Source of the DNA: Ficedula albicollis
Lineage: Eukaryota > Chordata > Aves > Passeriformes > Muscicapidae
DNA: 64,000 nucleotides
Direction of reading: 5' to 3'
Assembly: GCF_000247815.1 (NCBI RefSeq)
Contig: NC_021673.1
Location: 1-64,000 of the forward strand
Made by a program: the position numbers and the translations under genes
Shown here: piece after piece, positions 12,930 through 25,689 of the stretch
Layout of the letters: each line of letters begins with the position of its first letter
Position numbering within the stretch: position 1 is the stretch's first letter
The notes under the pieces: generated by a model
Seen by the model: only the letters and a program-made list of their open reading frames with translations
Told to the model about the DNA's origin: nothing
Databases searched by the model: none

Positions 12930-13561
12930 GAAGAACTTCCAGGGATAGATTTGCATTAGGAGCATTGTAAGCAGGTGGAGGAAGATGATCCTTCTCTATT
13001 CTCAAGACTGATGAGGACACACCTGAGTACTGTGTTCAGTGCTGAGCTTTCCAGTGCAAGAGGTATATAGAGCTACTGGAGAGAATTTTGCAAAGGTCCA
13101 TGAAGATGATCAGGGCATTAGAGCACCTCACAGCTGAGGAAAGGCTGAGACGTTGGGGACTATTCAGCCTAGAAACCAGAAAGCTGGTGGGGAGGGAACT
13201 TACCAAAACTTGAAGGGAGGGTTTAAAGAAGATAGAGCCAGGATCTTTTCAGTGGTACCCAGTGACAGGACAAGAGGCAGTTGGTGCAAACTGAAACACA
13301 GGAGGCTCCATCTGAACACCAGGAAACACATTTTTACTGTAAGGGTGACCAAGCAATAGCACAAGTTGCAGTACGACCCTCAAAGTCAATCTGCTGTTCC
13401 CCCACCCCAGAGTCTCCCATGCTGGAGACACTCCAAAGCCATCTGGAACACGGCTGTGGCCAACCTGCTACAGGTGGCTCTGCCTGAGCAGGAGTTCATT
13501 GGACCAGATGATTTCCAGAGGTCCCTTCCAACCTCAAACATTCTGAGAATCTGTGATGCTG
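12930..13561 (+). mobile_element. CR1 LINE fragment (reverse transcriptase C-terminus and 3' end)
   Basis: A decayed CR1 in + orientation. Translated pieces such as FSVVPSDRTRG and KLKHRRLHLNTRKH match the CR1 reverse transcriptase C-terminal region, split over frames. The end carries CCAGAGGTCCCTTCCAACCT and then the CR1-like terminus TGAGAATCTGTGATG at about 13561. Just beyond it lies the first copy of the 0.76-kb repeat. Confidence 0.85.
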
Positions 13562-13598
13562 TGGCCAGCTGCAAGAAGTTCAGCAGCAGAAAGAAAGG

Positions 13599-14364
13599 TA
13601 AAGAAAAACCCAGGTCCGGGTCTGGTTCTGCCGCTCGTGTCAAAAGCCACAGGAAGGGCTCCACGTTGTCTTTGGCTCCATTGCTCCTGGCTGAGTCCTG
13701 TCCTCAGGCTCCCAGGACCCTGAGCCCAAAGCAATCAGGGCAGCAGGGCTGTGCAGAGGCACCCTGACAGGCTGCAGAAACAGGACGGCACTCCAGCACG
13801 GTGAAGTTCAGCACAGGAACAGCTCTGCTCCTGGCACAGAATGACACCGTGCAGGGGGACAGGTGGGCGTCGGCGGCGTAGAAAACAGGTTGGCAGCAGA
13901 GGACTTGGGGGCCCTGATGGATGGACAACAAGTGCAGAAGGAGTCTGTGGGGTAAGGCAGCCACAGCAAAGGCCAGCTGCAAAAGGGACTGTACTAGCGC
14001 AGGTGTTGCCATCAAGGCCAGGAAAGAGGCTCTTCCTTGCTAGGCCACGCTGCTGAAACTGGATCTGGACTGGTGGGCACAGCACCACAAAGATGTGACA
14101 CTCTGGAACAAGGCCTGCAGAGAGGCTCAGTAGGATGGGGGCTGGAGCACAGACCTGCTGAGAGAAGCTGCAAGAGCTTCTCCAGCCTGCAGAAGAAAAG
14201 GGAAAAGGAGATTGCCTGGCAGAGTGCGACAGCCACATGCACGGGTGAAGCACAGACAGGGCCAGTCTCCCCTTGGAGGTGCATGAGATTAGGGTGAGAG
14301 GCAACTGAAACTCACTGCAGTATGAGCAATTCACTCCCTATAAAGGAACTGGTTTGTAAAAAAA
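13599..14364 (+). repeat. 0.76-kb unclassified dispersed repeat, copy 1
   Basis: It is almost identical to 37246-38012: I saw one substitution (near 13921) plus a difference of one A in the terminal run. It is GC-rich and ends in seven A. Both copies have the same orientation and the same ends, which suggests a defined element rather than a random segmental duplication. Its long minus-strand frames (up to 199 codons) match no protein I know and lack splice or codon evidence. It could be an LTR, a non-autonomous element or a recent duplication. Confidence 0.8.
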
Positions 14365-15021
14365 CATAATGGTAGTCAAAAAGGGGGAAGCCAGAGATAA
14401 CCTGTTTGTACTAGAAGAATACTGGAGAGCTATGCTTTGCAGTCTGCTTGTGTTCTTTACTAGTGTGGAAGATGTCTCGCTTCTTTGCAGAAATGGAAAT
14501 CCCACAGAGGTTATTCTTTTCACCTCTGATTTCAGGTTGTCAGCTGCAATTAGGAGTGCAACTCAAAATCTGCACTTCTAGCTTGAGCTCTGGTGAGATG
14601 TGACTTCCACCAGCTTTAAATTTGATGCATTCAATATCGTGGGAATCAGAAACCACTACAGAATCTATATTTTTAACTGCATTCTGCATGTTTGAATCTA
14701 CCGAGTATTTAAAACATTTGTCAAGATCAGAGACTTGTTCATCTCTACTTTATGTCCACTTCAACCCCATTGCATTGTTTCTTCCACTTTTTTTTAAAAA
14801 AGGAAGGTTGTTGGTGCCCAGAGAGTGATTCTACAATACTATTATGGTTTCTAGAACAAGTTTAGAATACTTCAAATTTTTGTCTCTCTGCATATTGCCC
14901 AGAGCTAGAATGAATAATTTTGATCTACTTGATCTTCCTGTAAAAGGCAGGCCTGAGGATTTATCTGAATTAAGAGCACATATACTCACAATCACTAGTG
15001 ATGAAAAATTCCCTGTAGTAG

Positions 15022-15560
15022 TGTGCTGGTTTTGGCTGGGATAGAGTTCATTTTCTCCACAGCAGCTGGTATGGGACTGTGCTGTGAATTTGTGCTGGAA
15101 ATGGCTGGTCACACAGAGATGCTTTTGTTATTGCTGATAGTTGCTTACAGCATGCCGAGACCTTTTCAGCTCGTCACACTGCCCGTCACCGAGGAGGCTG
15201 GGCGTGCACAAGGAGCTGAGAAGTGACACAGCTGGGACAGCTGACCCCAACTGACCACAGGGATACTCCAAACCATGTGGAGCCATCCTGAGCAGTAAAC
15301 TGGGCCAGGTGTTCACTGCTCAGGGTCTCACTGGGCATCACTCAGTGGTGAGCAATAGTTTTCATCTGTATCACTTGTAGTGTTGGATTTTGTTCATCAC
15401 CATCATCATAATCATCACCATCATCATTTGTTATATTGTCTTTATCTCAACTCATGAATTCTCTCCCTTTTACCTTTTCAACACTTACCCCTGCCCCGCT
15501 GGAGAGAGAATGAGTGGACGGGCAGTCTGAGCCGAAGACTGGATTAAACCAGGACAGGCA
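15022..15560 (+). mobile_element. Solo LTR of an avian ERVL-type endogenous retrovirus
   Basis: It starts TGTGCTGGTTTTGGCTGGG and ends near AAACCAGGACAGGCA, both recognisable as the ends of a common avian ERVL LTR. In between are GGGACAGCTGACCCCAACTG and TTGTCTTTATCTCAACTCA-type words. The usual TATA-containing middle seems to be missing or replaced; a CAT microsatellite (15394-15427) sits there. No internal retroviral sequence adjoins it, so it reads as a solo, internally altered LTR in intron 9. Confidence 0.75.
15394..15427. repeat. CAT/ATC microsatellite
   Basis: Repeated TCATCACCATCATCATAATC-type trinucleotides, slightly interrupted, lying inside the ERVL-type LTR. Confidence 0.85.
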
Positions 15561-17157
15561 GTTGGCCTGTATTGTTTCAGTGGCTGACTACATTCACTCT
15601 GGAAAACTGAATGAGGGGTGACAGGGCAGAGCATTTGTGTGACCCTGTTTTAAGCTTGGTTGGACCAGGCCCTTAAGTAGCCTGGATAGACTTTGAACCT
15701 GATTTGAGTTTGGATGGGAGAGATCCCAATGACCACCAGCAACCCCTTCTACTGTAAATTATTCTGTGATGAGTCTAAAAATTACTTACTTTCTTTAAAT
15801 TCAGTGACAGACTTTCAGATTTATTTTAGCTTAGCCTGACACTGTAAAGACTTCTCTGCAAAAGTACTGTTTGTTCCCAGGAAATTAATTCTTCCTTTTC
15901 CACACCATTATATTAGAACCGTTCAAGGCTGTTAGGTGCTGTGTGGTGCACACGGTGTATCAGAGAATGCTGCAAGACACAAAGCTGTAGCTTTGTGACA
16001 CACACCTGTTCTTTAGCTGGTACCTGACAAAAAACACTTCCTCCAGTACCGTTTCAGCATCTCTCTGCCCCTGGAAACATAATCACCAGTTCCTTGTCAT
16101 TTTTCTCTAAGCAATGACTATCTAACTCTGAGGACCTTAGCTTTATGGTGGCCCATCACACAGGCCACTGAGTTGTGCCCAATGACAGCACGCACACAGC
16201 TCGCAATCTGCACGGCCACAAAGCTGTTTTTTCATTACTCTGATATATTCAAATGGATCAAAAAGCAAATTTTATTTTCATAGCCTATGCAATACTTAAA
16301 CTTCTATTACGTATGTTACAAATTTAAAATAAAGAGCCCAATTTTAAGCAAATTCAGAAATTTTGGCTGTCAATATTCTGTAGGAAATCAAATCAGTAAC
16401 TTAAATAATAATAATGTTTAAACACCCAGAATTAGAGTTTTGACCCTGACCACAAAGAAACTTGGAAAGGATTGAAATATATAAACAGCAAAGTTGCAAC
16501 CCCCAGAAGTCTCTTTATCCCCCTCCTCCATTTACACAGTTGTCACTTAAATAAGGCACATGCTGGAAGAGCCCTAGAGAGCTGAAAGTTGTGTTTCATC
16601 TGTTTTGACAAGGATACGAGAGCTCACTGTCTTGGTCACAATGACCTCCTCTGAATCCAGGCATTCTTTGTTTTAAATCTCTGGAGATCTCTTGACTCCT
16701 TGGCATTCTCAGGATAAGACTGTTGGCCCAATCCCAACAAAGCATGCATGGAATGGCCCTGCATTTGAAATCGTAATGCTGTTGTACATTTTCCATAATA
16801 TATCAGTGATTAGAATGATTGCCCATGATATACAATACCTCATTTCAATTTCTTTTTTATCTCTTTTTGTGGGTTCAAACTTTCACTGCTCTGTCCTTAG
16901 GAAAAAAGCCCAACCAACTTTCTCAATGGTATTTTAGTAAATATAAAAGCTGTTTTTTTCATACTCCTAGAAAATTGGTGCCATGCTACTGAAAATAATT
17001 CAGAATTATACAAACTAAAATGACATATAGAAGGAACATACAACAAAGTCCAAGGTATTCACCTGGAAGTTATAAAAACTGGATTCTTGTCCCTACAGCT
17101 ACTGCAGCTGTTTCTGTACTTTATCTAGTGTTTTGTACATGACAGTGCTGAGCTTAC

Positions 17158-17255
17158 CTGATGATGTGGTTTATCACTATTGGGTCTGGTGGCAGCAGTA
17201 GGTTAGTGAGTCTCTGAGGAATTTCAGAAAACTTTAGCCGTGGACAGTCAAAGAT
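17158..17255 (-). CDS. SMARCD3: SMARCD3 coding exon 9 (SWIB domain, end)
   Basis: This exon encodes residues 316-347 and two bases of Ser348: [20 protein letters not shown] then [12 protein letters not shown]. It completes the SWIB domain. The acceptor AG is the complement of 17256-17257 and the donor GTAAGC is at 17152-17157. The AG at the exon end pairs with T at the start of exon 10 to make Ser. Confidence 0.96.
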
Positions 17256-17879
17256 CTGGAACACAATAAACAACAAGTTTATTTTGTTTATCCAAAACCT
17301 ATCTTGCAGATAAATGAGAAAGTAAGAAATCTGCAGATCACAAGGAACTGGGGCAATTACGGAAGGTGATTTTGAAAGCTGTAATTCAGGTTCCTTGCAC
17401 AGATTAAATTTTTGGTCACTTCTGTCCCTGTACTTTCATCTGGGCTTGCAGACACATCCATCAGGTTGTGACAATTTCAGGTATCTCACTTTTGGTTTAG
17501 CTGCTGGAGGGAAAAGGACACTTTATCGGGACATCAGGATCAACTGTATCAATGATAGAAGCAAACACTCCCTCTCTTACTGAGGCTTTACATCAGCATA
17601 TTGTTAAGAAAATTATTGTACTGTTTTACCAGAGAAAACATAAAAACAGTTTGCCTCTTTTCCCCCAAGCAATGTTTCCTGCCAAAGAAAAACACAAGAA
17701 AACATTTCTGGATTTTAAAACCATTTGTAATTTGTGGTTTTTTTAGGATTATGGAAAAATAAAGTCAATGTGATACTATTTATTTTTAACCAAAGCCTGA
17801 ACAGCCTCTTGGGAGGGATTCACCCCTTTCCAAACAATGGTTCATGGTTACCTTCTATTTACTATGGTCCAGAAGCTAA

Positions 17880-17965
17880 ACAGAATCATAGACTCACAGC
17901 ATATGCTGTTCAACTCCTGGCTCTGCACAGGACAAACCTGAAAATCACACAATTAATTTCTACTG
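17880..17965 (-). mobile_element. Old CR1 fragment
   Basis: It begins with AGAATCATAGACTCACAG, a decayed CR1 3' terminus in reverse, followed by TTCAACTCCTGGCTCTGCAC and AGGACAAACC, which recall the next part of CR1 3' ends. Short and diverged. Confidence 0.45.
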
Positions 17966-17969
17966 AATT

Positions 17970-20900
17970 CAGGGGGAAAAAAACTATCTTCTGGAAAGAA
18001 TTAAAAGCCATAGAGTTTGGAAAGTTTCTGTGAGTAATTGCAGTGCATTGCCATGAATATAGAAAAACTCTTTGCACCTGGAGTTTTCAGAAATATAATT
18101 ATTACAGCCTTTGTTTCCTACTGAGATTTTTAATGCTCTGAACAGGCAAACGGACTTTCTCTAAAGATATTCCATTTAAGCTGACCTTAAAAAATCCCAA
18201 ACCCGAACTTTTTATATATTAACATTTGCCTTAAAATGTTCCCTTATGGGGAAGCAATTTGTTAAAATGTTCAGGCCTATGCAAATGCCTCTTAGGGAAA
18301 CTATTTTCACCTGACAAAAGAGATACATAACTCATAGTATTGTATCTATAAGCAGAAACAACCTTTGCAGCTCCAGAGACAAAGGATGCAGGCAGGGTTG
18401 AAAATAAAGGACTCTCAGGTTGTAAAACAGACATACAAAGACAGATGCTCTGGGTCCTCAGGTAGGGGTATCTTTTGAAATTCACAGTTTTCTCAAGTGA
18501 CTGAATTTGGCAGCAGAAATACCTAGGAGCCAGCTCTAGGAATCATTTGTAAGGTTCTATTGCTTTTGAAATACCTCTGAACCTTTTTTCTTGCTTTTGC
18601 TTGTAACACAGTCTGTGTGTTACAATCTCCTTGCTGATGTAAACAGTGTTTTTAAAACAGAAAAGGATCCATCTTCATCAACTCTAAAATCTGTGTTGGA
18701 CTTGTCTGCATCAGGAATTCAGCCAGCTAGTTTCTGAAGAACAAGTAAGTAACAAAACCTACCGAGTCTGCAGCTCACTCCTTATTTGAGCTCTGAATTC
18801 TGACACTTGATAGAGATGACTGTGGCATTTCCACCCAAAATCTCTCCACACCAAGCTCATCTCATCTGCTGCCACCACTGGCTCAACACTCAATGTCAAA
18901 CTCCTGGCATGGATGCATGCCCGAGTGACAAGAGCTTTAAGAAGGGAAAAGGGATCAAGGACACACATTAGTGAGGGGAGGATGGGAGGCTGGAAACTAA
19001 AGGTGGCTGGAATTTTCCTAAAGCTTCACACAATCCTGCCTAACTGGAGTTAGTGGTCAAAACTAAGTTAGGCTCTGAAAGCCTCTGTGGCTACAGTGAT
19101 CCTAGTGGCTACAGTGATCCTAGTGGGTCAGGTAACTCATTCAGTGGTAAGTTTTTTAGTCTGGACTGTCTTTGACATAACCACAATACAGCAGTGCAGG
19201 ATTCAGAAAAGCTGGCACACCAAATGAGAAGACCAGTATCACAAGGGGAATGGCAGAGGCACTGGTGCATTATGTACTGCTTCCCTGAGTGCTACACACA
19301 CTTTTCCTTCCAGGAGTTATGTGGCTAAAACTATAGAATCCACAGAAATATTCTCAGACTGGAAGGCATTACTAACCCAACTCCTTTGGCCTCCATCTCT
19401 CAACCTGAGAGTACTAGAGTGAAAAACAAAAAAAATCCTCATAATGAAATACTCCATTTATTGTAAGGAGATTGAGATTCTTCAGTAGTAGCATCAGTTT
19501 TGAAAGCAAGATCAGCTAATTAGGACAATTTTGCCAGAGACCTAAGAAAAACAGAAATACTCAAAACAATCCCATTTATTATTTAAATCTGTGCAAGCAC
19601 TGCAATCTTATGAAACTATTCCTCAGATCAGCCAGATCTTGCAGGGTGTGAGATTCAGTCTTCTAGAAAAGCAATCGGCTACTTCCCAACTCTCTCATCT
19701 CACTTGACTCATCTTCTGAGGATGAGAAGACAAAAAGGTGTCATAGCATTCCTGCAGAGTTCTAAGACAAAGCAGACCTAAGAACAAATAATTTTCTAAT
19801 GAGATGCACAAAAAGAAGATAGCTTCAACAAGTTCTTATTTTACCAAACTTCTTAAACTGAAAGTTAAAATTAGTAAAATTGATAAGGCCCTCCTGCTTA
19901 CTAAAAATAAGATATGTACATCTATACAGGGTCACACAAAGAATCTGCTGCAGATCTACTTTACTATCCTGCCCTTGGTAGTGGCCAAAAGTGAATACTA
20001 AAGGAAAAATATAAGAACAGGAGAAGCATATACTGATTCTTCCCAAAAAAAGTCCCCCAAACTTCCACAGCTTTGCATTTAAAACAGCCCAAGATTTTTC
20101 ATCCATTGGTTTGTCACTTTTGGAACTTATATACACTTCTAGCATTTGCAAGGCTTTATTAAAAGGAGTTTTGAAGTTTAAATATGCTTGAGTCCTTTTG
20201 TTTGTTTTCAATTTGCTACCTGCCAGTTTTAGTTGATGGACTGTAATTATGGACCAAAATATTTTAAAATTACACCTTTTCCACCTTTTCCTTTCTGTTC
20301 ATGATTTTTCAAATGTTTTCCACCTCCACTTCCCCATTTCCTCTTTGAGCTGGCAGAAACAAAACTCAGTCTAAATTGGCTATAGATAAATAAATAATGC
20401 AAATCAAATAATGTAATCAAGAGAATAAACAGAATTGTCATTTTGCCAAAAATTCTTACATGGTTTTAATACAGAGTTTTCACTATTGGTGAAAAACACT
20501 GTATGTTGTAATTCTCAAAAAACCAAAACCCAAACAAACAAGCAAGTAACTATATAATCCTGATCACTGTGGTTCTATATCCCTAAAAAATACCCATGAG
20601 TCTCACAATTATTTAGTTGCATTTTGTATTTTAAATGTGCAAAGCTGTCTTTAGGTTTACTTCAAGCATTGGCTACTTCGTAGTAGGACAAATTAATAAC
20701 AGAAAATAAAAACTTAAAAAGAAAACCAGGTCACAAGTTTCATCACAACGTTTACTTTCATTGCTCGCTAAAACACCATTTATTCATTGTAACTGCCAGT
20801 AGTTTCCTTACACAGAAGTATGTCACAAACCGTTCAATCACTTTCACAATAAGTCATGTAAGCCTGAAAAACAAAGCCAGGTAAAACAGTGATAGGTCAT

Positions 20901-21500
20901 TTAACATTACCTTTCAAAAAATACCCCCATAATCATATTTACAGAAAGGGCAGAGATGCTTTTAAGTGGCCTTCTTGGTTAATTCTACAGGTCATTGTGA
21001 AAGACAGAAAGTCTTAACATGCTACTTTCATATATAATATCATGTAGATCATTAAAGGTATTTCATTATCTGAAGAAGATTTAAGAAAACACAGCTTTTC
21101 TAATTATATCTTCCATGTTATCTTCCTTTATAAACAGGGAAAGAGAAAGGAAGAAGATAGGTGTACATACAATTTGACAATCAGAATCAGCAGATTATTT
21201 CATGTTTCTTAGTATAAAATGATACAATGGAGGAAAAAACACCATTCAATCAATACATAAGTCCTCCTTCCTGGAAAGGCCACAACTTTTGTAGGAGTTC
21301 TGAACCACCAGATGCAGGGCGTTTTGGCAACACTGGCACATGGATGTTAATGATATTAGTTGTAGTGGCTGCTGAAAGCCATTCGGTACTGAGGATATTG
21401 CAAATCATTACGGGAAAATAAAAATCAGTCATTTTCATTCATCCCAAATTTGTGGCTGGATGTTACAGTTTGCTTCTAAAGAGCTGCTGTGTCCAAAAAA
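17970..21500. other. Rest of intron 8, nothing further recognised
   Basis: AT-leaning intronic DNA. I see only an 18-bp tandem duplication (GTGGCTACAGTGATCCTA, about 19086-19121) and scattered A-rich runs. Confidence 0.5.
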
Positions 21501-21507
21501 GAGTTAC

Positions 21508-21669
21508 CTGCTGGAAGTACTTGTCGCAGTTAATGTATTCCTTATCGTGGGAGTCCTGCAGCTTGTTAGTTTTGATGTACTGCCAGAGAGCCTGGATGAT
21601 GGCCGAGCGTGTCTGCGTGTGGATCCCCAGCAGACGGGCCAGCCGCGGGTCCAGCTTGAACTGGGGAGG
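21508..21669 (-). CDS. SMARCD3: SMARCD3 coding exon 8 (SWIB domain, first part)
   Basis: This exon encodes residues 262-315 (54 codons, phase 0): [40 protein letters not shown], then [14 protein letters not shown]. This is the N-terminal two thirds of the SWIB/MDM2-like fold. Cys310 (TGC at 21526-21528, complement) stands where I recall Gly in human SMARCD3, but Cys is also present at this site in SMARCD1. The acceptor AG is the complement of 21670-21671 and the donor GTAACT is at 21502-21507. Confidence 0.97.
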
Positions 21670-23025
21670 CTGCAACACAGAGGCAGGCGGCAATACAGAG
21701 CACAGCAGACAGACACACAAGTGCCAAGTTTCAGTTTGCATTCTTGGGGGACTCTGTTCCTCAGGAGAAGCATCCCCTTCAGTGGCAGAGACTGCAAAAC
21801 TACAAGTTTGTATTTTTGTAGCCCACTGCTGGTGTTCTGGAAGAGGAACATTGTATCTGCACACAGACTACATGTAGAGCATGCTTTAAATAATAAAAAC
21901 TTGCACAAAGACTCAGGAAGAATTTTCCCTTTCAACATCAATGCAAAATTTGACTTTTGGGAATGGGAGAAGAAAAAGAACAGCCCTTCCTCTAACTACT
22001 GGAAGTTAACCACAGAGAGAGAGAGAAGGAAGGCAGGATGACACTTCCACAGCTGCCAATAACTGCTGTCTCACATCAACGCACTGTCTTGGAACTCTTT
22101 GTTCAGGCATGTTCTCACCATTCTGGTACACACCAAAACATTTACCCAACCCCAACCAGTCAATGAATTTTATTTCTTTTCCTGATCTCAGTGATACAAT
22201 TCAACTTTCCTGTTCTCCATCTCCTGTAATATAAATTCCTTGGATAATTTCAAATGTGTACTTGTACTCAGGTTTAGTATTGACCACATTATTTAAGCAA
22301 GGATTACTCTGATGGGTAGCAGGTCACCCAAAGCTAGCCTTATAACACATCAAAGCCTAAGGATAAAAGAACATCTCTTTTAAAGCATAAATGTATAATA
22401 AAGGTGAGCATAAAAAACACATTATATTGTCTTAATAGTAAAAATCCTTGCTGCCTATATCGGTATTTCAGTTAGCCCATACACTCCCTAAAAGTAATAG
22501 AATCTTCTCTCTGTTAACATAAAATTGAGTGTCTACATCCTGAACAGATGCTATTTGCCTGGAGGCAAAAGAAGGTGACAGAGAACAAGTTCTTAAAGTT
22601 ATAACACCAAAATGCATCTGAGCCTGAACTGTCATTGAAAAGGGGGATCTTATCTACTCGCAGCAGTGCATTCTTAACAATTTCCTTAAAACAGCAACAT
22701 TTCTTCCACATATGGTTTCAGTCAGATTAGTGAGCTCCACAACTGCAGTATCCATTGCTTGTGCCAAGGCCAGGCTGCCACAGCTACACAGCTAGTTCAG
22801 GTACTACAAGCAAAAGCTACTTCTCTGAATTTTTTTTAAAGAACCACACGTGTAACTTGTGTGCAACTCATCTGACTATTCTCTAAGAAGCTAGAGGAGG
22901 AAATGCATATTTTTTTTATGCAGGTGGCTAATAAAAATACTAATTATCATAATGCCAAGACCAATATTTTGCTAGACTACATTAGAAACTCACTTGATTT
23001 GTCCCCTTTAAATTTTAAATAATCA

Positions 23026-23259
<234 letters not shown>

Positions 23260-23731
23260 CTAACAAAGGGAAAAACAAAGTTGTTGGTCTTTTTTCACTG
23301 TTATCCATAGAGGTGCATCTTGTGCAGTACACCATGCCAGAATCAGACAAGTACAAGCTTTCTGAAGATCCAGCAATCTAAAAAAGAAACCTGACAACAA
23401 CAAAACCAAACCACAACACCCCCCCACCTCCAACTCCCAATCATTTCAATTCAGCTTTAGTGCAGAATCTGCTCTGCTCTTAACATACTTTACTTGTTAG
23501 GAGAAATGTGCACAATATCTTCATATTTTCATACATTCTGTTATAAGATGTGCACTGCATCACTAATACAGAAGATTCCTTTAGCAAACATTCTTAAGAA
23601 GAATGGAATTCTGAAAACTTTGAAAATACCTTAAACGAGATAATGAATGCAAGGTCCCTTAAACAAGGGAGGCAACAGGCACCAGGTGTTTATGTATACC
23701 AGTAACTGGTTTGCGTGCAAAGCCTTCTCAC

Positions 23732-23827
23732 CTCCACAAGATGATTGTCAGGTCCATAAAGATCTTTGTCCAGTTCAATCACCAAACTCTTAAAAAAAGA
23801 TGAAAACTTCCGTTTCTGTTTGCTGAG
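23732..23827 (-). CDS. SMARCD3: SMARCD3 coding exon 6
   Basis: This exon encodes residues 196-227 (32 codons, phase 0): [20 protein letters not shown] then [12 protein letters not shown], highly conserved in all SMARCD paralogues. It begins Leu-Ser where human has Pro-Ser. The acceptor AG is the complement of 23828-23829 and the donor GTGAGA is at 23726-23731. Confidence 0.96.
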
Positions 23828-24084
23828 CTGTACAAGCAGAAGAACCAGACATGTATAAGGCTGCATTTATTAGCTTGTGTCCTTAGACTTTCTTCTCTGT
23901 CTCTCTGTCTTGAACATTAAATCCCATGTAAACCACAAGTGTGATCAATCTAAATGAGTTCTCCCTCCAACAAACACAGGCTAAGATGCAAAAACTTCAA
24001 CAGTAGTGGAACAGTGCACACTTTAGGGAAGATTTCCTTGACTCTTAATGTTATTGAAAAGGACTGGCTTGTAAGGTGAATATG

Positions 24085-24522
24085 GCATGAGAAAGATCCA
24101 GAGAACAGCCACGAAAATTATCTCAGGACTGGAGCACCTCTCCTGAGAGGACAGGCTAAGAGAGCTGGGAGTGTTTAGCCCACAGGAAGACAAGCTCCGG
24201 GGAGTATTTAAAGGGGGCTTGTAAGAAAGATTGAGGGAGACTTTTCACCAAGAACTGCAGTGACACGACAAGGGGCAATGGTTTTAATGAAAGACTGTAA
24301 CTTTGGACTGGTCTTAAAGGCGTTTTTTAGTCTGAGGGTGGTGAGGCCCTGGCACAGGTTGCCTACAGAAGCTGTGGCAGACCTATCCCTGGAAGTGTTC
24401 CAGGCCAGGCTGCATGAGGCTTTGAGCAACGCAGGCTAATGGAACGTGTCCCTGTCCAGGGCAGTGGGATGGAATGAAATGGACTAGAAGATCCCTTCCA
24501 ACCCAAACCACTCTATGATCCC
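24085..24522 (+). mobile_element. CR1 LINE 3' fragment
   Basis: A diverged CR1 in + orientation in intron 5. It contains GGAGCACCTCTCCTGAGAGG, GGTGGTGAGGCCCTGGCACA, CCCTGGAAGTGTTCCAGGCC and the terminal AGATCCCTTCCAACCCAAAC with CTCTATGATCCC. It is 5'-truncated. Confidence 0.85.
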
Positions 24523-25562
24523 AAGTCCTCTATATACTTTTCTTTTTAACAGCCTGGGTTTTTTTTTGATGAATGCTAATTTCTTGGTCTGGTTTATATC
24601 AGACTACAGTAAATTTACAGACTGGTCATATACTAAGAAAAACTATTTCCTTTTGAATTTTTTATTTTCATTTAATTATCAGTATTTGTTTTTTACTGCA
24701 CAGTTCATACTATCTATACTTAAAAATATAAGGTCTATTATTACCTAATCTAACTCTCCATAGAATACAGGACACAGGATTCCAATTTATTTCTTTGTAT
24801 TTAATGCAGATATTAAAAATGCTGGTAATTGAAAAGCTATGTTGTTCCAATAAAAAATTTCTTTCTTTATTGAAATATATGTTCTAATTTCTAAAGTGAA
24901 TTTGTCTAACTTCAATTTGCAGATGTTACACTTTGTCACCACTTCCTCCTCCAGCAAGACTCTGATTCATGTACAGTTACCTCCAGACAGATTGAAGTCT
25001 TGCCCTCTCCATGCATGCATGTTCCATCTGTTTAGCCTATAAACACTTGCTTGTGAAGTCTATTCATACAGATGACACCTTTATTAGGAATGTCCAGCCT
25101 TCCCCAAGGACACCACTGAGGTTTCTGAGGACTTCGTAAGGGTAAAATGTTTCTTCCATCCTTGCTCTAATCATTCATACATCGTGTTGTACCCCCTAAG
25201 AATATGAAGTACTGCCTTCTCCTCGTTATCCTGCTCTTCACCACATGCAATGCCCACTGTAGGCCTGAATTATCACACCTGTTGTAACCTGAACCCTGCC
25301 ATCTCTTTAAAGGGATTCATCTCAGCCCTCCTCTCTCCACTTCCTCCTACCTATCCTGTCCTTATGTCTATCTCATTTTCTGCTGCACTCTCCAACATTC
25401 CCATTAGAGCGTGGGTTCAGCACAGTGCCTTCCCAGCAGCAACAAGGCAACACTGCCATTCAGACACGTCTTGTCTCAGCTGATGCCCCCAGTAAAACCT
25501 ACCACCCCAAAGGACAATATTTAGACTCCTGCCAGCCCCAGTGAAGCAGAGAGAAGTCATAC

Positions 25563-25685
25563 ATCATCCAGGAGCTTTCCCTCCACGCGCAGCTCCCACG
25601 AAGCAATGCTGCCATCGGAGTCATCACCATCTGATTTTGCAGGATTAAATGTGTTGGAGATGTAGAGTCTCAGTTTCCGCTTTTG
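25563..25685 (-). CDS. SMARCD3: SMARCD3 coding exon 5
   Basis: This exon encodes residues 155-195 (41 codons, phase 0): [20 protein letters not shown], then [20 protein letters not shown] and D. Human SMARCD3 has the same block with small changes (PDAEDSD in place of SDGDDSD). The acceptor AG is the complement of 25686-25687 and the donor GTATGA is at 25557-25562. Confidence 0.96.
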
Positions 25686-25689
25686 CTGT

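Noticed and set aside
13735..14334. 199-codon minus-strand frame in the 0.76-kb repeat (also at 37382-37981)
   Set aside because: Overlapping frames of similar size exist on both strands, the protein is low in recognisable motifs, and the identity between copies reflects young age, not selection.
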